Below, in pieces: positions 25,095 through 36,900 of a stretch of 64,000 nucleotides of DNA. A model generated the notes under the pieces. It did not search any database and was not told where the DNA came from. It saw nothing but the letters and a program-made list of their open reading frames with translations. Origin of the DNA: Trochalopteron elliotii (Eukaryota > Chordata > Aves > Passeriformes > Leiothrichidae). The stretch's first letter is position 1, and the number at the start of each line of letters is the position of its first letter. The stretch is from assembly GCA_024734555.1 (NCBI GenBank), contig JANPWX010000653.1:1221824-1285823 (forward strand), read 5' to 3'. Both the position numbers and the translations under genes were made by a program.

Positions 25095-25918
25095 CTGAGA
25101 AAGATGTACAAACACCAAAAAAGTAACGGCAAGGAAGCTACAGCTATAATTTCCTTAGATTCCTTTAGGTAGCTCACTGATAAAAACTCCAGGTTTCTGA
25201 AGATCAGAGGACAATATTCTTCCAAACCTATCAAAGAGAAGAGAGAAGGTTACCTGTCTGCAATGCTTGTACTCTCCAATTATCCCCTGTTCCAAGATTC
25301 CCATTCCTGAGCCATCAGTTTGTGCCCAAAGCCAGAGGGGAGGGAACCCAAGTTCAGTATGTGAGCCCCAGACACCTGCAGCGGGGCCTGAAGCCTCAGT
25401 CATTCCCACCCATGAACTAAACACCTGAAAAAGTGAGTTTGACAGCAAACTAGAAGAATATTAAGAAACCTCAATGATATTGAACTGAAAAGCAACTGAG
25501 TGATACTCAAGGCAATGTCTTGGGCAGGAATCAGTGGGAATTTTGTCATAAACAGCCATCTTCAGAGAACCTAAACTCCAGATGAGCAGCTTTCTTCTGC
25601 AACCCCTGGGAGCCAAACAGCTTGAGAGGAATTTAAAACAAATGAAGCAGACAAATTTCAGTTTCAAAATACTTGCTGATGTACAGGAGAATATGGGTTC
25701 ACTATAGCTGCTCTGTTACCTGCACATGTGCATGCCCAGCTACCTGCCAAGGGGGAGAGGTGAAAAGCATAAAGGCAGCCCTGAGTAAGTGACACGGTAC
25801 TGAAGGTCCCATCTTGGAGCCTGGCTGTGGTACAGTCACCACCTATCCAACACACAGCACAGAGCTGGGGCTGGGCACAAGTGGACACAGTGGAGGGACC
25901 AGGAAAGTAACAACTATG

Positions 25919-26560
25919 TGCCTTGGGGTGACTGTATGCTCTGGTATCCCCTGTCATCTGCTCTGTGCTCAGATATGAGTCCTGTAGCTCCAAGTTAGAT
26001 CTGAGAGGGGTGGGGGGGAAAGCAGTGGAATTATTTTGTCAACTGTGTTTAAAAACACAGAGGTTTGAGAAAGCCTCTTGCTTTCTCCCAGCTCTCCACT
26101 TTCTTTCTCCAGAGAGAGAGAGACAGAGTTTTCCCTTGTATTTTTAGCTAACTTCTTGTTCCTTGGCGAGGCAATAAGTCTTTTTCCTGGGACTGTGGCT
26201 TCTTCTTCTGGAACTGTTCAGCTTTTCTCTGGTCCAAAACACCAGAACATCACCTGGTCCCCCCCCCACTGCCAGTGGGCCCAGGCTGCACCCCAGCTCT
26301 GGAGAGAACTGAGCCACACCTACAGAAAGGACTCTGAATCTCCCATCCCTGCAGAGCAGTGAGAGGTTTTATTAATTAACATTATTCATTATTTTTTTCA
26401 TGCCTGTGAACAATCTGATTGTTAAATTAACAGGTTTTTTTTTCACTTTCTCCAGGGAATTCCTTTTGAACCTGTGGGGGAGGGGTTGCTAAAACCAGCC
26501 TTCTATTAGAGGGGACACCCTTTCAGAAGTTTTCTCCTAAATTTGTCCAAAACCAGGACA
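25919..26560 (+). mobile_element. Solo ERV LTR, 642 bp, with 5-bp duplication CTATG
   Basis: The element begins TGCCTTGGGGTGAC and ends AAACCAGGACA (TG...CA). It is flanked on both sides by CTATG (25,914-25,918 and 26,561-26,565). It has no internal viral genes. The body has a purine-rich GAGAGAGAGA stretch and an AT-rich 3' third, like long songbird ERVL-type LTRs. It lies in an RNF4 5' intron, opposite to the gene. Strand is inferred from similarity of layout to the other LTRs. Confidence 0.82.
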
Positions 26561-27976
26561 CTATGTTGAATAAGAACTGCTGAACTGTCTCCAGAGCTGA
26601 CTGATTTTTGCCATAAAGACCAGCACACACACTGTAGCCTATTCCCAGAAGGGGAAACATGTGAACATGCAGTGGGATGCAACTGGGCTGGTTGTCATTC
26701 CCAGCCTTGAATTAAAAGGAACCTGACTGATCTTTTTCCGCTTCAACTTACTTCATTTCTTAAATCACTTTCTTAAGTGACCCATTAACACTGAACTGTG
26801 ACATAATTAAAACAAAACATGCTTGAGAAAAATGCTTACTCTCAATTTGGTACTTATTACAAACCCCAAAGATATATTTATGTATAGTTTAAAGCAACAC
26901 AATACACCATTCATCAATTTTCTCACAATTTTTCATTTTAAAACTGGCACAAAAGCCAAAATGAAATTCAATATGCCTTTTTTCCCCCCAGTTGAACCAC
27001 ATATGCCAGTCTTAATGCTTAGTGAGTCCATGGGCACAATAGATCTCATTTTCAGAACTATTATGTGTAACATCATCTCCCACTTTTTTTTAGAAATCTA
27101 AACTGACATGTGGAGTTTTTCTGGTAGATAAGAAATAGTCTTATGTTGTCACCTGGGATGTTGAAGACTCAGGCTACCAGAGAAGGCAGACTGACTTCAG
27201 TCTCTTGCTCCCTCAATGCAGGACTCACATGTGCAATCATTTCCATAACATTTTGTGTCCAGCTAATGAGAATTCTCTTTTAACACTTCATCCCATTGTT
27301 CTTAAGGTCTAGATTTCATTTCACTTGTTAAGAAAGAAAGCTTCTCTGTGAGCCTTATCAACACTCCTTGGAAGATCCTATTTTACTCATTTTACTGAGT
27401 TTTTGGGATAGGAGACAAGAACTTTTAAAGCCAGACCATGCCTAAATGCTGCAAGCCAACCAAACAAAAAACTGAACAGAGACTGTTCTGTGAGCACATT
27501 CTCTAGGTGCTGTACAAGCTCCTAGTTCCATATGACCATTATTCATGGGTTTGGAGGTTTTTGGAAGCAGGTGAAGAGGAAGGAGAAGGAGGAGACACAG
27601 AACAAGCGATGAGGGATGGAGGCAAGGGAGAGAACCACCTCTAAACCTTACATATCTGCTCTTTCAAAATAATTGCTTCAAGACAAGTTACCATCTTCAT
27701 TGACCAGCTACAAATGAAATGAAAAACTACTCAGGTAAACCAGTTTTCTGCACACAGCAAGAGGATGAAGAGGAATGAGCAACATATGAGGTTTATTAAG
27801 AAGTGAGGCCACTAGATTATTTTTAAGTTTTATTTCTTCAAGAAAGCCAAGAGACATTTTCTTTGATTCTCCTCAGATACTGAATTAGAAAAAATATCTG
27901 GACATTAAAAAGCTGGGAAGTGTTAGTTGGTGCACACACCTGAGAAATACAAAGAGATGAACTTTATATAAGCTTA

Positions 27977-29483
27977 TGTGCTGGTTTTGCACGGAAGTGA
28001 CTTTTTCCAAGAAAGTTACAGCAAAACTAATCAGTAACTAGGCTTGAATATTGACATCTGGTAAAGCCACTAGAAAGATGATACGCCTCTGTGAAAACAG
28101 GTTAAAAATCAGAGAAAATCCCAAGAAGTTCTCTTTTCCTTCTGGCCTGGAAAGAGGTAACAAGGGGGCCCGTCTCCCTCCTTGCCCTGGGGGAGGAGAC
28201 AGGGCCCGTTCCCGGCCAGATCAGCCCGAGTGGCTGCTGTAACAGCCCGGGAGGCCCAGCCAGGCCGGGCAGCCCCTGCCAAGGGCCAGGTCCCTTTCCC
28301 CCCCACCATCACAGCCCACAGGACCTGGCAGGGCTGGGCCCTTCCCCAGCCCCGTGAGGGATCACACAGCTGAGAGCAAAGGCAGCTCTGCGGCCCCACA
28401 GCAGCCAGAACCCGAGATCCTGGCCTAGCCTCAGGCTTGATTTCACCACCTTTGGCCACTGCCCGGAAGAATCATCATGCCCTCTGCAGGCTGTTAACTC
28501 TTTCCTTGCACAGATGAAACCTGCAAAACGTTAAATCCTCTCTGAGGGAGGAAAAAGAGAGTGAAGATATGTAGGGACAATATAAAGACATCTAAGTCAG
28601 TGAAGGAAGAGTTGAGGCCTGGATGGAAGAGAATGAGAAGATGCCTTGGTTTTAGACTGAAAATCTTTTGTGAGCTATGCTAACAGACTGTAACATGCTA
28701 GAATATCCCTTTAAGTCATGGAAATATGTACTGGGGAGATAAGAGTGTCCAGACTGCAGATATAAGCAAAAGCATTTGTGGTGGACTAAGTAAATACTGA
28801 AGTAGCTGCGATCTTATGAGAAGCTTGAACAAAGAGAGAGATGAGATGAAGATGAGGATCTGCCCCTAGAAAGAAAAAAAATGTCTGCTCCTAGAGATGA
28901 AGAAAAACTTTTGCTTTTGGAACTGTTCATCCTTAAAATGATACCCCATGAGTACATGGCCCATATGCAGCTGTGGAAGGCTGTGTAATATGGGAGGGAC
29001 TTCACAAATGCAGATTCCTAGGTAGCTGCTTTTGTGAGAATTAAGAAGTTCTCACAAGAGAGCTGTTCTTTCTTGTGGGGAATTTACCATAATGTATCAA
29101 AAGAGACTTCTCTCTCTAAAAGAATTGATGAAGAACTATTTTATAGGTGGTAAACTGAACAAGGGTTTCAAGTTTGTCTCTTTACGTTGTCTGGGAGAAA
29201 GAAAAGAAGTTGCTGGGGAAGAGGGGAAGTGTTTTAAAGGTTTTATTCTGATACTTACTAATTTTTTTCTCTTATGTAGTTTTGTAATAAACCTGTCTTT
29301 ATATTCTTTTAAGTTTTGAGCCTGCTTTGCTTGTCTCCTAATCCTATCTCACAGCAGAAATAGAGTAAATAATTTTAGTAGGCACTCAAACCACTACACA
29401 TAATTCGGGAAACAGACACAGGTGAACTTGAAACCACTACACGAATTGGTGTTTCTGCCCGGTTTCGACCTGAAACCGTCACA
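27977..29483 (+). mobile_element. Solo ERV LTR, 1,507 bp, with 5-bp duplication GCTTA
   Basis: The element begins TGTGCTGGTTT and ends AAACCGTCACA, near-perfect terminal inverted repeats. Flanking GCTTA copies sit at 27,972-27,976 and 29,484-29,488. It carries a CpG-rich block (about 28,165-28,460) and an AATAAA at 29,286-29,291. A 5-bp duplication suits an ERVL-type element. It lies in the RNF4 5' intron, antisense to the gene. No coding remnants are present, so it arose by LTR-LTR recombination. Confidence 0.87.
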
Positions 29484-31612
29484 GCTTATCTTAAATTGCA
29501 AGTTGTCAGAACTGTTTTTAAATAGAATCTTTCAGAACAACAACACTGACACATCTGCATTGCTGAAAGACAGCAAAAAATTAGCTTATTGCATTCATCA
29601 GGCAGCACGGGTTTGAATGTAGAATACCCAGAAGGTTTCACAAGACCTGGTGCTTTTCAGACTTAATACTGAATACAACCCAGTGCAATGGTTTGTTAAC
29701 CAAGTATCTTTAGAAAGTGTTAAAACATTTTGGGGAACACTGTGATGACTCCAAACAAAAACTTGCACAGCTTCTCTTTGGCTATGAGTGACTTAAATGC
29801 CAAAGGAGAGCTGTTTCAGATGAAAAAATGAAGCCAACCAATCAACAAACTTAAAGTTATGGTGAAAACTGAAATAACACAACAGAAGACATGTTAAGAC
29901 CATCCTATCCACTTTAAATACTCACACATTTCTTTATCCAGATATGAAAACCCAGATTATTTACAGGATTACTGTAATGTCTGTGAACACAGGATTACTG
30001 GGAAATGGCTCAGAGGTTCTCCTGTCAGCCCTCAGCTGCAGTGGAGGACAGACCTTTTGACCTAGATGACAGAGCATACTGTTGCTATTTAAATGGTTTA
30101 ATTTTCAGAATCTTAGAACAAGACAATTGGGTTTCTTCATAATTAATGCAGAGAGTACATATAAGGCACAAATGTTCCAGCTGCCAATGGCTCAAAACCT
30201 CTTCAGAGGCTGCTTCTGAAGAATTAAGTCGAGAATAGATACCCACAGGGAAACTCATCACTGCAAAACTACCTCCAATCATCACAGGTATGTTCATCAA
30301 TAACAACATGGCTCATCTCAAGAGAGTCCTGCTTACTAAGAAAATCGGACTGCTGGAATTTATTAAGACTATGGAAAGAGTCTTATGATCCAGTAACATT
30401 TTTCTTGTGTAAGAACAAACCTTTTCTGTGGGGCTACAGATTTCCACATGTTTTTGGCTTACTTGGGAAACCTCATTGACCACCAACTCCCAAACATTCT
30501 GAAAACAAAGCAGAGTTTACTTTCTTAAACACACCACAGATCAAGTTTAGTAACGCACAGGAACAGGGAATGCACATTGCATGTTAAGAGATACAGTCAT
30601 CTGGAAGAATTTCTTAAAAATCTTCAAAACTGCAGGACTACTTAATTTAATAATGAAGTTTGTTACACAGGACTGGACAGCCCAAGTTAATGATAAAGTT
30701 AATAATACTCTTCTTCCAGCAGTCACTATGAAACCACCCAGCACCAAGACTCCCAGGAATTGATAATACAAATAATTACTGCAGCAACCTTTCCCCCTCA
30801 ACCCACAGACATGCTGTGACCTCACTCACAGCTTATCTGCAGCGATCTGTGAGATTTTATAGCAAGTCTCACAGCAAGATACATGCAAACACCAATTTGA
30901 AATTCTAAAATGGTGTCTTTGCAAAAAATTGAAAGGCTTTTCTTTGTGTAAAAACTTAGCAGATCAACTTAGCAAGCCAATAAATACTTTTAGCTTTTAC
31001 AGACTTTCTACAGCTTCACTACAGGATGGTACAGTACCAGAAAAGGCCACTCCCCTTCCTGTCATACACAGAGTTCTGCACATGCAGTTACTGGTCCTAA
31101 GCAGTGCTGATCTCAGAACAAATAGCATTTCAGAGACTACAAGTACCAACTTTTCTCTGTACTTGAGAAAAAAAAAGGTCAAGCTATTTAAATTAAGACT
31201 GTTTCACTAGGAGTGGTAACTACTGCTATTCATCATTTAAGTCTCCCATTTTTTCCTCTACAAAAAAGTCAACATTTTCACCGAGTTCAAGCTAAGCTAA
31301 TTAAACATGTTTGAATTACCACTCAAAAACAATTGATTCTCTAGAACACTGAAAACTTTTCTTGCACCACTCTCAAAACAAAAGTCTTGGTCTCCCACAC
31401 CAATGAAGGCAAACTGTCTGAAGCAAGAGATAGGCATTTTCTCCATCTTACTAACACAAACAAGACTTAAGTTCATATTCATCCTAAACATGACAAATAG
31501 CCTGAGGTACCAACTTAAAGAAACCAATAATGTCAATCCAAACATTGGGAATGTGCAAGGCACAGCTAACAACACCACTATATGCTGAATTTGTCAAAAT
31601 GGGATATTCGAA

Positions 31613-31979
31613 TGATGCCTTAAGTTATACTTTTATATTTTTCAGATCCTGTACTGAATTAGGGTATAACTCTGAACTTCATATAGAGTGTTAGTAAGCT
31701 CTCATCACAGTTTGGTCAGACAAAACAAATCCTCCCAGGCCTGAAAACCAAGGTCATCATCACAGCCTCAGGCTTGAGAAGTATAAACAAAAGTAAATTG
31801 GGGGAGAGCAAACTGGGGGAATGTGACTTCATTACCTGAATTGGAAAATTAACCCCTGATATGCAAACAGACCAAACTTATGTCTGCCCAAAAACCTCAT
31901 AACTGTCATCCATCCTGGGTGCAGCCTCTGTGAGGGTCTTGCACTGCCCAAGGTGTACCTGTTAAAAGCCTTTAATAAA
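31613..31979 (+). mobile_element. Second copy of the 443-bp LTR, cut by the assembly gap
   Basis: This region reads TGATGCCTTAAG... and follows the complement of 20,010-20,452 throughout, ending at TTTAATAAA where the Ns begin. By comparison about 70 bp of LTR are missing and should be in the gap. It is antisense to RNF4 and inverted relative to the other copy. Whether it is solo or still attached to an internal region is unknown. Confidence 0.85.
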
Positions 31980-32367
31980 NNNNNNNNNNNNNNNNNNNNN
32001 NNNNNNNNNNNNNNNNNNNNNNNNNNNNNNNNNNNNNNNNNNNNNNNNNNNNNNNNNNNNNNNNNNNNNNNNNNNNNNNNNNNNNNNNNNNNNNNNNNNN
32101 NNNNNNNNNNNNNNNNNNNNNNNNNNNNNNNNNNNNNNNNNNNNNNNNNNNNNNNNNNNNNNNNNNNNNNNNNNNNNNNNNNNNNNNNNNNNNNNNNNNN
32201 NNNNNNNNNNNNNNNNNNNNNNNNNNNNNNNNNNNNNNNNNNNNNNNNNNNNNNNNNNNNNNNNNNNNNNNNNNNNNNNNNNNNNNNNNNNNNNNNNNNN
32301 NNNNNNNNNNNNNNNNNNNNNNNNNNNNNNNNNNNNNNNNNNNNNNNNNNNNNNNNNNNNNNNNNNN
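31980..32367. other. Assembly gap, 388 N
   Basis: The gap lies between an LTR that stops mid-element on the left and GC-rich promoter sequence on the right. About 70 bp of the missing sequence should be LTR; the rest is probably GC-rich intron 1 of RNF4. Confidence 0.99.
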
Positions 32368-32387
32368 GCCCGCCCCCAGAGGCTCAC

Positions 32388-32640
32388 CATTGGCGGAGCC
32401 GCGGCCCTGCGCTCAGCAAGTGGCCGACGAGCACGTCAATCAGACGGCGGTTAGACGGGTAGCCCCACCTCCTCTTCTGCCGCGGGGCTTGCTGGGACTT
32501 GTAGTTCTACATGGGCCGTGGGGCCTGTGCGGGGTTGTCGGGGCCCGCTGGGTTCTCTCGCCACCCGTCGGGGAGGATCTGCTGGTCCTCGGCTTAGTTC
32601 GGCCCTGACAGACCCTGAAAGGGCCGGCCGAAGCCAGAGT
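32388..32640 (-). promoter_or_regulatory. RNF4: GC-rich promoter and probable non-coding exon 1 of RNF4
   Basis: This is the only CpG-dense stretch between the RNF4 start exon and the end of the CFAP99-like gene. On the minus strand it holds a CCAAT core (32,389-32,393), GC boxes, and a good donor ATG|GTGAGC with the last exonic base at 32,388. The inferred exon 1 therefore runs from about 32.5 kb to 32,388 and splices to 25.09 kb across the assembly gap. The transcription start is not visible. The ATG at the donor is not needed for the RNF4 reading frame. Confidence 0.65.
32490..32506 (-). promoter_or_regulatory. ZNF143/STAF-type motif AACTACAAGTCCCAGCA
   Basis: The plus strand reads TGCTGGGACTTGTAGTT, whose complement is a near-perfect copy of the vertebrate ACTACAANTCCCAGCA promoter element bound by ZNF143. 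It lies about 100 bp upstream of the presumed exon 1 donor, the usual promoter-proximal position for this motif. Confidence 0.8.
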
Positions 32641-32779
32641 GTGCTTTTGCTGTGTTCTGTGGAGCTGTTGTACCTGGAGAGGGAGTGTGTGTGAGCTTTG
32701 GAGTGGTGTTTCCCCCGCCCCCGGCCTACCCCACCCCCTCTCTCTACCCCACCCCCTCTCCCGTCTTCTGGGAGCGTTT

Positions 32780-32880
32780 CAGAGAATCTCAGAATCGTGG
32801 CATCAGTTAGGTCGGGAAAGACCTTTGAGATCATCAAGTCCAACTGATGACTGAACACTACCATGTCATCCAGAGTGTTA
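32780..32880 (-). repeat. CR1 LINE 3' tail
   Basis: Plus strand AGAGAATCTCAGAATCGTGG and GGGAAAGACCTTTGAGATCA is the complement of a CR1 3' end. It lies at the edge of the GC-rich promoter. Confidence 0.8.
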
Positions 32881-33132
32881 TAAACTGCTTCTGCAGAAGG
32901 AGCAGTTAATGGAATAGTGGTGGTTACTGCACCTTGTAACAAGCCAAGTCAACCCAATCCAGTTCCTTCAGAATATTTTGCAGCTTTTCTACTAAGGGCA
33001 AAAACCAACACCTTATGTGGCAGACCACCAGGGGTTCCTACAGATCCTCAAGAGGCCTCTCTCAGGTTCACTGGACAAACCCAGGCAACTTCAATATCTA
33101 ACACTTCTCTAATTAATATGTACAGCACAATA

Positions 33133-33629
33133 TATTATGGAAGATATTAAACTAATAGAGGGCATCCAAAGGAGGGTGACAAAGATGGTGAAATGCCTTG
33201 AGGAGAAGCCGTCTGAGGAGCAGCTGAGGGCACTTGGTCTGCTCACCCTGGGGAAGAGGAGCCTGAGAAGATGGAGACCTCGCTGCAGTTACAACTTCCT
33301 TGTGAGGGAAAGAAGAAAGGCAGACACTGATCTCTGCTCTGTGGTGACTGACAGGACCCAAGGGAATGGCCTGAAGTTGTGTCAGGGGAGCTTTAGGCTG
33401 CACATTAGAAAAAGGTTCTTCATCCAGAGGGTGGTTGGGCACTGGAACAGGCTCCCCAGGGCAGTGGTCACAGCTCCAAGCCTGATAGAGATCAAGGAGT
33501 GTTTGGACACTGCTCTCAGGACAATCACATGATGTGATTCTTGGGCATGGTGCTGTGCAGGGCCAGGAGGTGGGCTCAATGATCCTTGTGGGTCCCTTCC
33601 AACTCAGCATATTCTGTGATTCTGTGATC
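33133..33629 (+). repeat. CR1 LINE 3' fragment, about 500 bp
   Basis: Well-preserved CR1 order: GAGGGCATCCAAAGGAGGGT, GGCACTTGGTCTGCTCACCC, GGAACAGGCTCCCCAGGGCA, TCAATGATCCTTGTGGGTCC and ATTCTGTGATTCTGTGATC. One of the least diverged copies here. Confidence 0.9.
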
Positions 33630-33725
33630 CCTGGCTAATAAACACATATATCATCTTCAGCCAGGCATGCACATTAGGCCAAGTTACCCCCTGTGCATCC
33701 GGTGCTGTAATAAAGTAATGTCTGC

Positions 33726-33744
33726 TTCTTAACACTGTTAAGAA
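33726..33744. repeat. Perfect 19-bp palindrome TTCTTAACA-C-TGTTAAGAA
   Basis: Nine-base arms around a single central C. It lies 4 bp from a second, larger hairpin that starts with the same CTTAACACTGT text. Confidence 0.9.
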
Positions 33745-33747
33745 ACA

Positions 33748-33776
33748 CTCCTTAACACTGTGTTGGTGTTAAGGAG
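33748..33776. repeat. Perfect hairpin, 11-bp stem, 7-nt loop
   Basis: CTCCTTAACAC pairs fully with GTGTTAAGGAG across TGTGTTG. It falls in the interval between two CR1 fragments of opposite orientation. Confidence 0.9.
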
Positions 33777-33809
33777 TTTTATTCTCAATTTTTGCTGGCA
33801 AGACCGTGG

Positions 33810-33945
33810 CCATGTCCAGTTTTTCCTTAAACACCCCCAGAGATGGTGACTCCACCACCTCCCTGGGCAGTCCATTCCAATTTCTAATCTCCCTTTCTGT
33901 GAAGAAATTATTTTTCTCAATGTGTTTCCAAAAAGCAAAAAACTG
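33810..33945 (-). repeat. CR1 LINE fragment
   Basis: Plus strand CACCACCTCCCTGGGCAGTC and ATCTCCCTTTCTGTGAAGAA is the complement of the CR1 GGAAGAATTTCTTC / CTGGGCAG landmarks. Confidence 0.75.
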
Positions 33946-36900
33946 AGCAAAATTCATCAGAGCCATCAGTGTGGGAGATGGTTACCTCTAACCCATGGAA
34001 TAATTACTCCAGATCCAATGTCTAACACATAAACACTTGCAAAAGTGTTTCAAGGCCTTCACCTCACTATCAAAAAGGAGTTTAACCAACAGTTTTACCT
34101 TAGTGCAATAAGCAGCTGTCCTTCTCTGGATTCTTACTGCCCTGTGTCTGGCTACTGGGCTATTTGTAGATGAACTGGTAGTTTCCCCTAGTGACTTGTC
34201 TTCCTTTCTCCTCTTCTGGATGAGGATTGTTGGAGATTTGTACTAGGTATTTTTTTCCCTGCCATCCCAACATAACCATCTCTGTGTCTTTAATTTCATT
34301 TAAATAATATAAGACCTGTGTTCTCTAGGGTAGTTTAGATTACCTGGCATGGCAGTCACTGAGTGTGAGCTTTCCCTTGTTCCTGAGGCTGATGTGGAAG
34401 AGGGAGCCAAATGCCACCAGCAGTGACCATGTTACCTGAGCGGGGAGCACCCTGTGTCCAGTGCCTGTCACATGGCAAAACCCCTTGGTCTTACTCAGGT
34501 AATCTGGGCTTTGGTACACCTCCTTACACTGTAGTGGCATGTGAAGGCTTCCATGGTTTGGCTGTTTGTGCTGAAATAGGAGATCTCTGAAATGTGCAGT
34601 TTCCAGCACTAAAAAGTCTGTCACTATGATCAGACAGGTGCAACCTCTGATTTTGTTACTCTGTTTTGATGGATGATTTCAGAGTCAACCTTGTTCACTC
34701 AGGCTCCTCTTCTTGGCTGCAAATGGTGTAACAAATGTGTAAATGAATGAATCATGAATTATTCATCCACCTGTGTTTCCGTGAAGCAAGTGTAGAGGCA
34801 TTGCTCACTCAATTATCTGTGTGTGGCTGCACCAGGTGGTGGAAGGTCCCTGCCACAGGCACCAGCTGAGACAGCAAGTCTCAGTGAGCTGTGTGGCTTC
34901 ACAGCTCACCTGGCTCCAGTGGCATTGCAGCTGCTTTTGTAACACAAGGCTAACAAGTCCCACCAGCCCTTTGATGGCTCTGCATTGCTCACCTCAGGTT
35001 TCCATATACCACACAGGAATACTAGAGAATGTGCTCCAGAAGCCAGGGGCAGAGTGGTTCTGGATAGGATCTGCTGTGGCCAGCATCAGGTTATACCCAT
35101 TTGTCAGGAGCAAGGTGGTATTTTTTATGTTGTTCTGTGTTTTCTGTTGCAAGGCCTGCCATCACTGAAAAATCAATAGGCTGTATTGATACAAAAATAC
35201 CAGTATAGAAATATATTGGTATTCCCTTCAAAACACATCCTTCTACATTCTTCAAAATGTTGATTCTGAAGATGACTTTAGCATCAGATCCCAGAGTAGC
35301 AATAGGGCTACTTGTGACCTCTGAAGCCAAGAATTCCACAGCTGGATTATTGAGATTCCTCTATTCCTCAGTCCTTTGAGAGCAAAGAAAATATAGAGAA
35401 GGAATTAATTCTGAATCAGCTTGATTGTAATTCAGTAAGAATTTTGAAAACTTGGTCCAAAATCAAAGGTCAAGAAGCCTGCAGTGTGACAGGGTTTTGA
35501 AATTTCCACGACCTCCATCTCTGCTTAATGATGCTTTTTAAATTTTTTTAAAATTTTTTTTAAATTCTTATGAAAAAGTTTAAGAACTGTTCACCCATGC
35601 TATGTCCTAGACCATGAATGTCAGCTGTTAATTGCTGGCTTCTGGAAAATCGATGTGTTAGAGTCAACAATTAGCTTTGTTGCTCTGGAATCCAGTGCAA
35701 AAGAATGCTGAATGACCACAAAGAAAGACAAACTCCCTGCAACTAAGGGTTTGTCATTTAAAGACATACAATACTGTACTAGACATGGCATCATAGTTCC
35801 CTTTTCTATGTAGTTCTACTTCTATGATTCCTTCTTTTCACTCTCCTGTGTTCCTTAACTCCTGCTATGGAGCATGAGCCCTACCTGCATTGCCTTTGTA
35901 GACTACTAGAGCATTTATTTAGAGTGAAAAATACAGCACACTTTATCAACTTGTGGGTTGTGGAAGTGATCTTCACAGCTAGATGGCAATAAAAGAATTC
36001 CATTAGACCTCCTTCAATAAAATGTGAGAAATGCAATGTTGTGAGAGCATTAGAAGCAGCTGCCTGACTCTAATGTCAGTGACAGTCTCCTTCAATTTAA
36101 ATATTTGCAATCGCCATAATTAAACACTTAGTAACTGGCATTGAGTTAAAATAGAAATACATTACATAGTCTTACTGCTGGGCAGATTTTAATTCTGATT
36201 TATATCATCCTTGGCTCTATGCCTGGATAAGTTTTGTGATTTAAACTCTGCTTTACACAGTATAGAAATTGTCAGAGGGCAAATTATCGTCTAGGTGAGT
36301 AACAGAATTTTTACTTTTCCTGGAAGCAGCAGAGGTCAATGTTATGTTCTCCTTTTACTGTTTGAACACTGAAGAAATTGAGGTCTGCAAAAAGAGGGAA
36401 GGTCTGCCTGGGTCACTGAATTTAGACTCTGACTTTTGGAGGCTTTCACATCATTTAAACAGTTTTTCCTGCATGCTCTAGAACAGTGTTGAAACTGACA
36501 ATCCTCTTACATAGTTACTGTCATGTAAGAAGACAGGTTAGGAACTGGGGCTGACCATGCCTTCTGAAAAGATGCATAATGTAAACAAATATTCCTTGGG
36601 GCTTGCCCTCATTTTTATTCTTTTGGAAAAATGACTGTAGCAAACCATGGCATAGTATACAAAATCAGAAATACAGGTCTCAGCATTCTTACACAGATAT
36701 TTGCCATTATGCTGTAGGAGCTCTGATGACAAAGTTTGAGTTTTGTAAAGCTTTTGATTCTAGCAGAAAAAAAAAATTATATAATTAATTATTACATCAT
36801 TATAAAAGAACATAAAAAATAAAATTATATTACAACCCCCCAAACAGGTTTTCATTCTATTGTGCCTATAAGACTCACATTTTTCCAATCACACTGTAAA

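Larger units (their letters stand above)
25095..32387 (-). other. RNF4: RNF4 5' intron(s)
   Basis: About 7.3 kb between the presumed exon 1 donor and the start exon. It contains two solo LTRs, one partial LTR and the gap; the remainder is AT-rich. Additional non-coding exons, for example using the TTTGATAG acceptor near 25,232, cannot be excluded. Confidence 0.6.

Noticed and set aside
28051..28459. GC-rich open frames on both strands
   Set aside because: Inside the 1.5-kb solo LTR with defined borders; not host coding sequence.
32390..32608. Plus-strand frame in the promoter region (AEPRPCAQQVADEH...)
   Set aside because: It has no ATG start and GC-rich promoter DNA is often open by chance; no downstream plus-strand exons.
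33152..33610. 152-codon minus-strand frame
   Set aside because: Antisense of the CR1 copy at 33,133-33,629.
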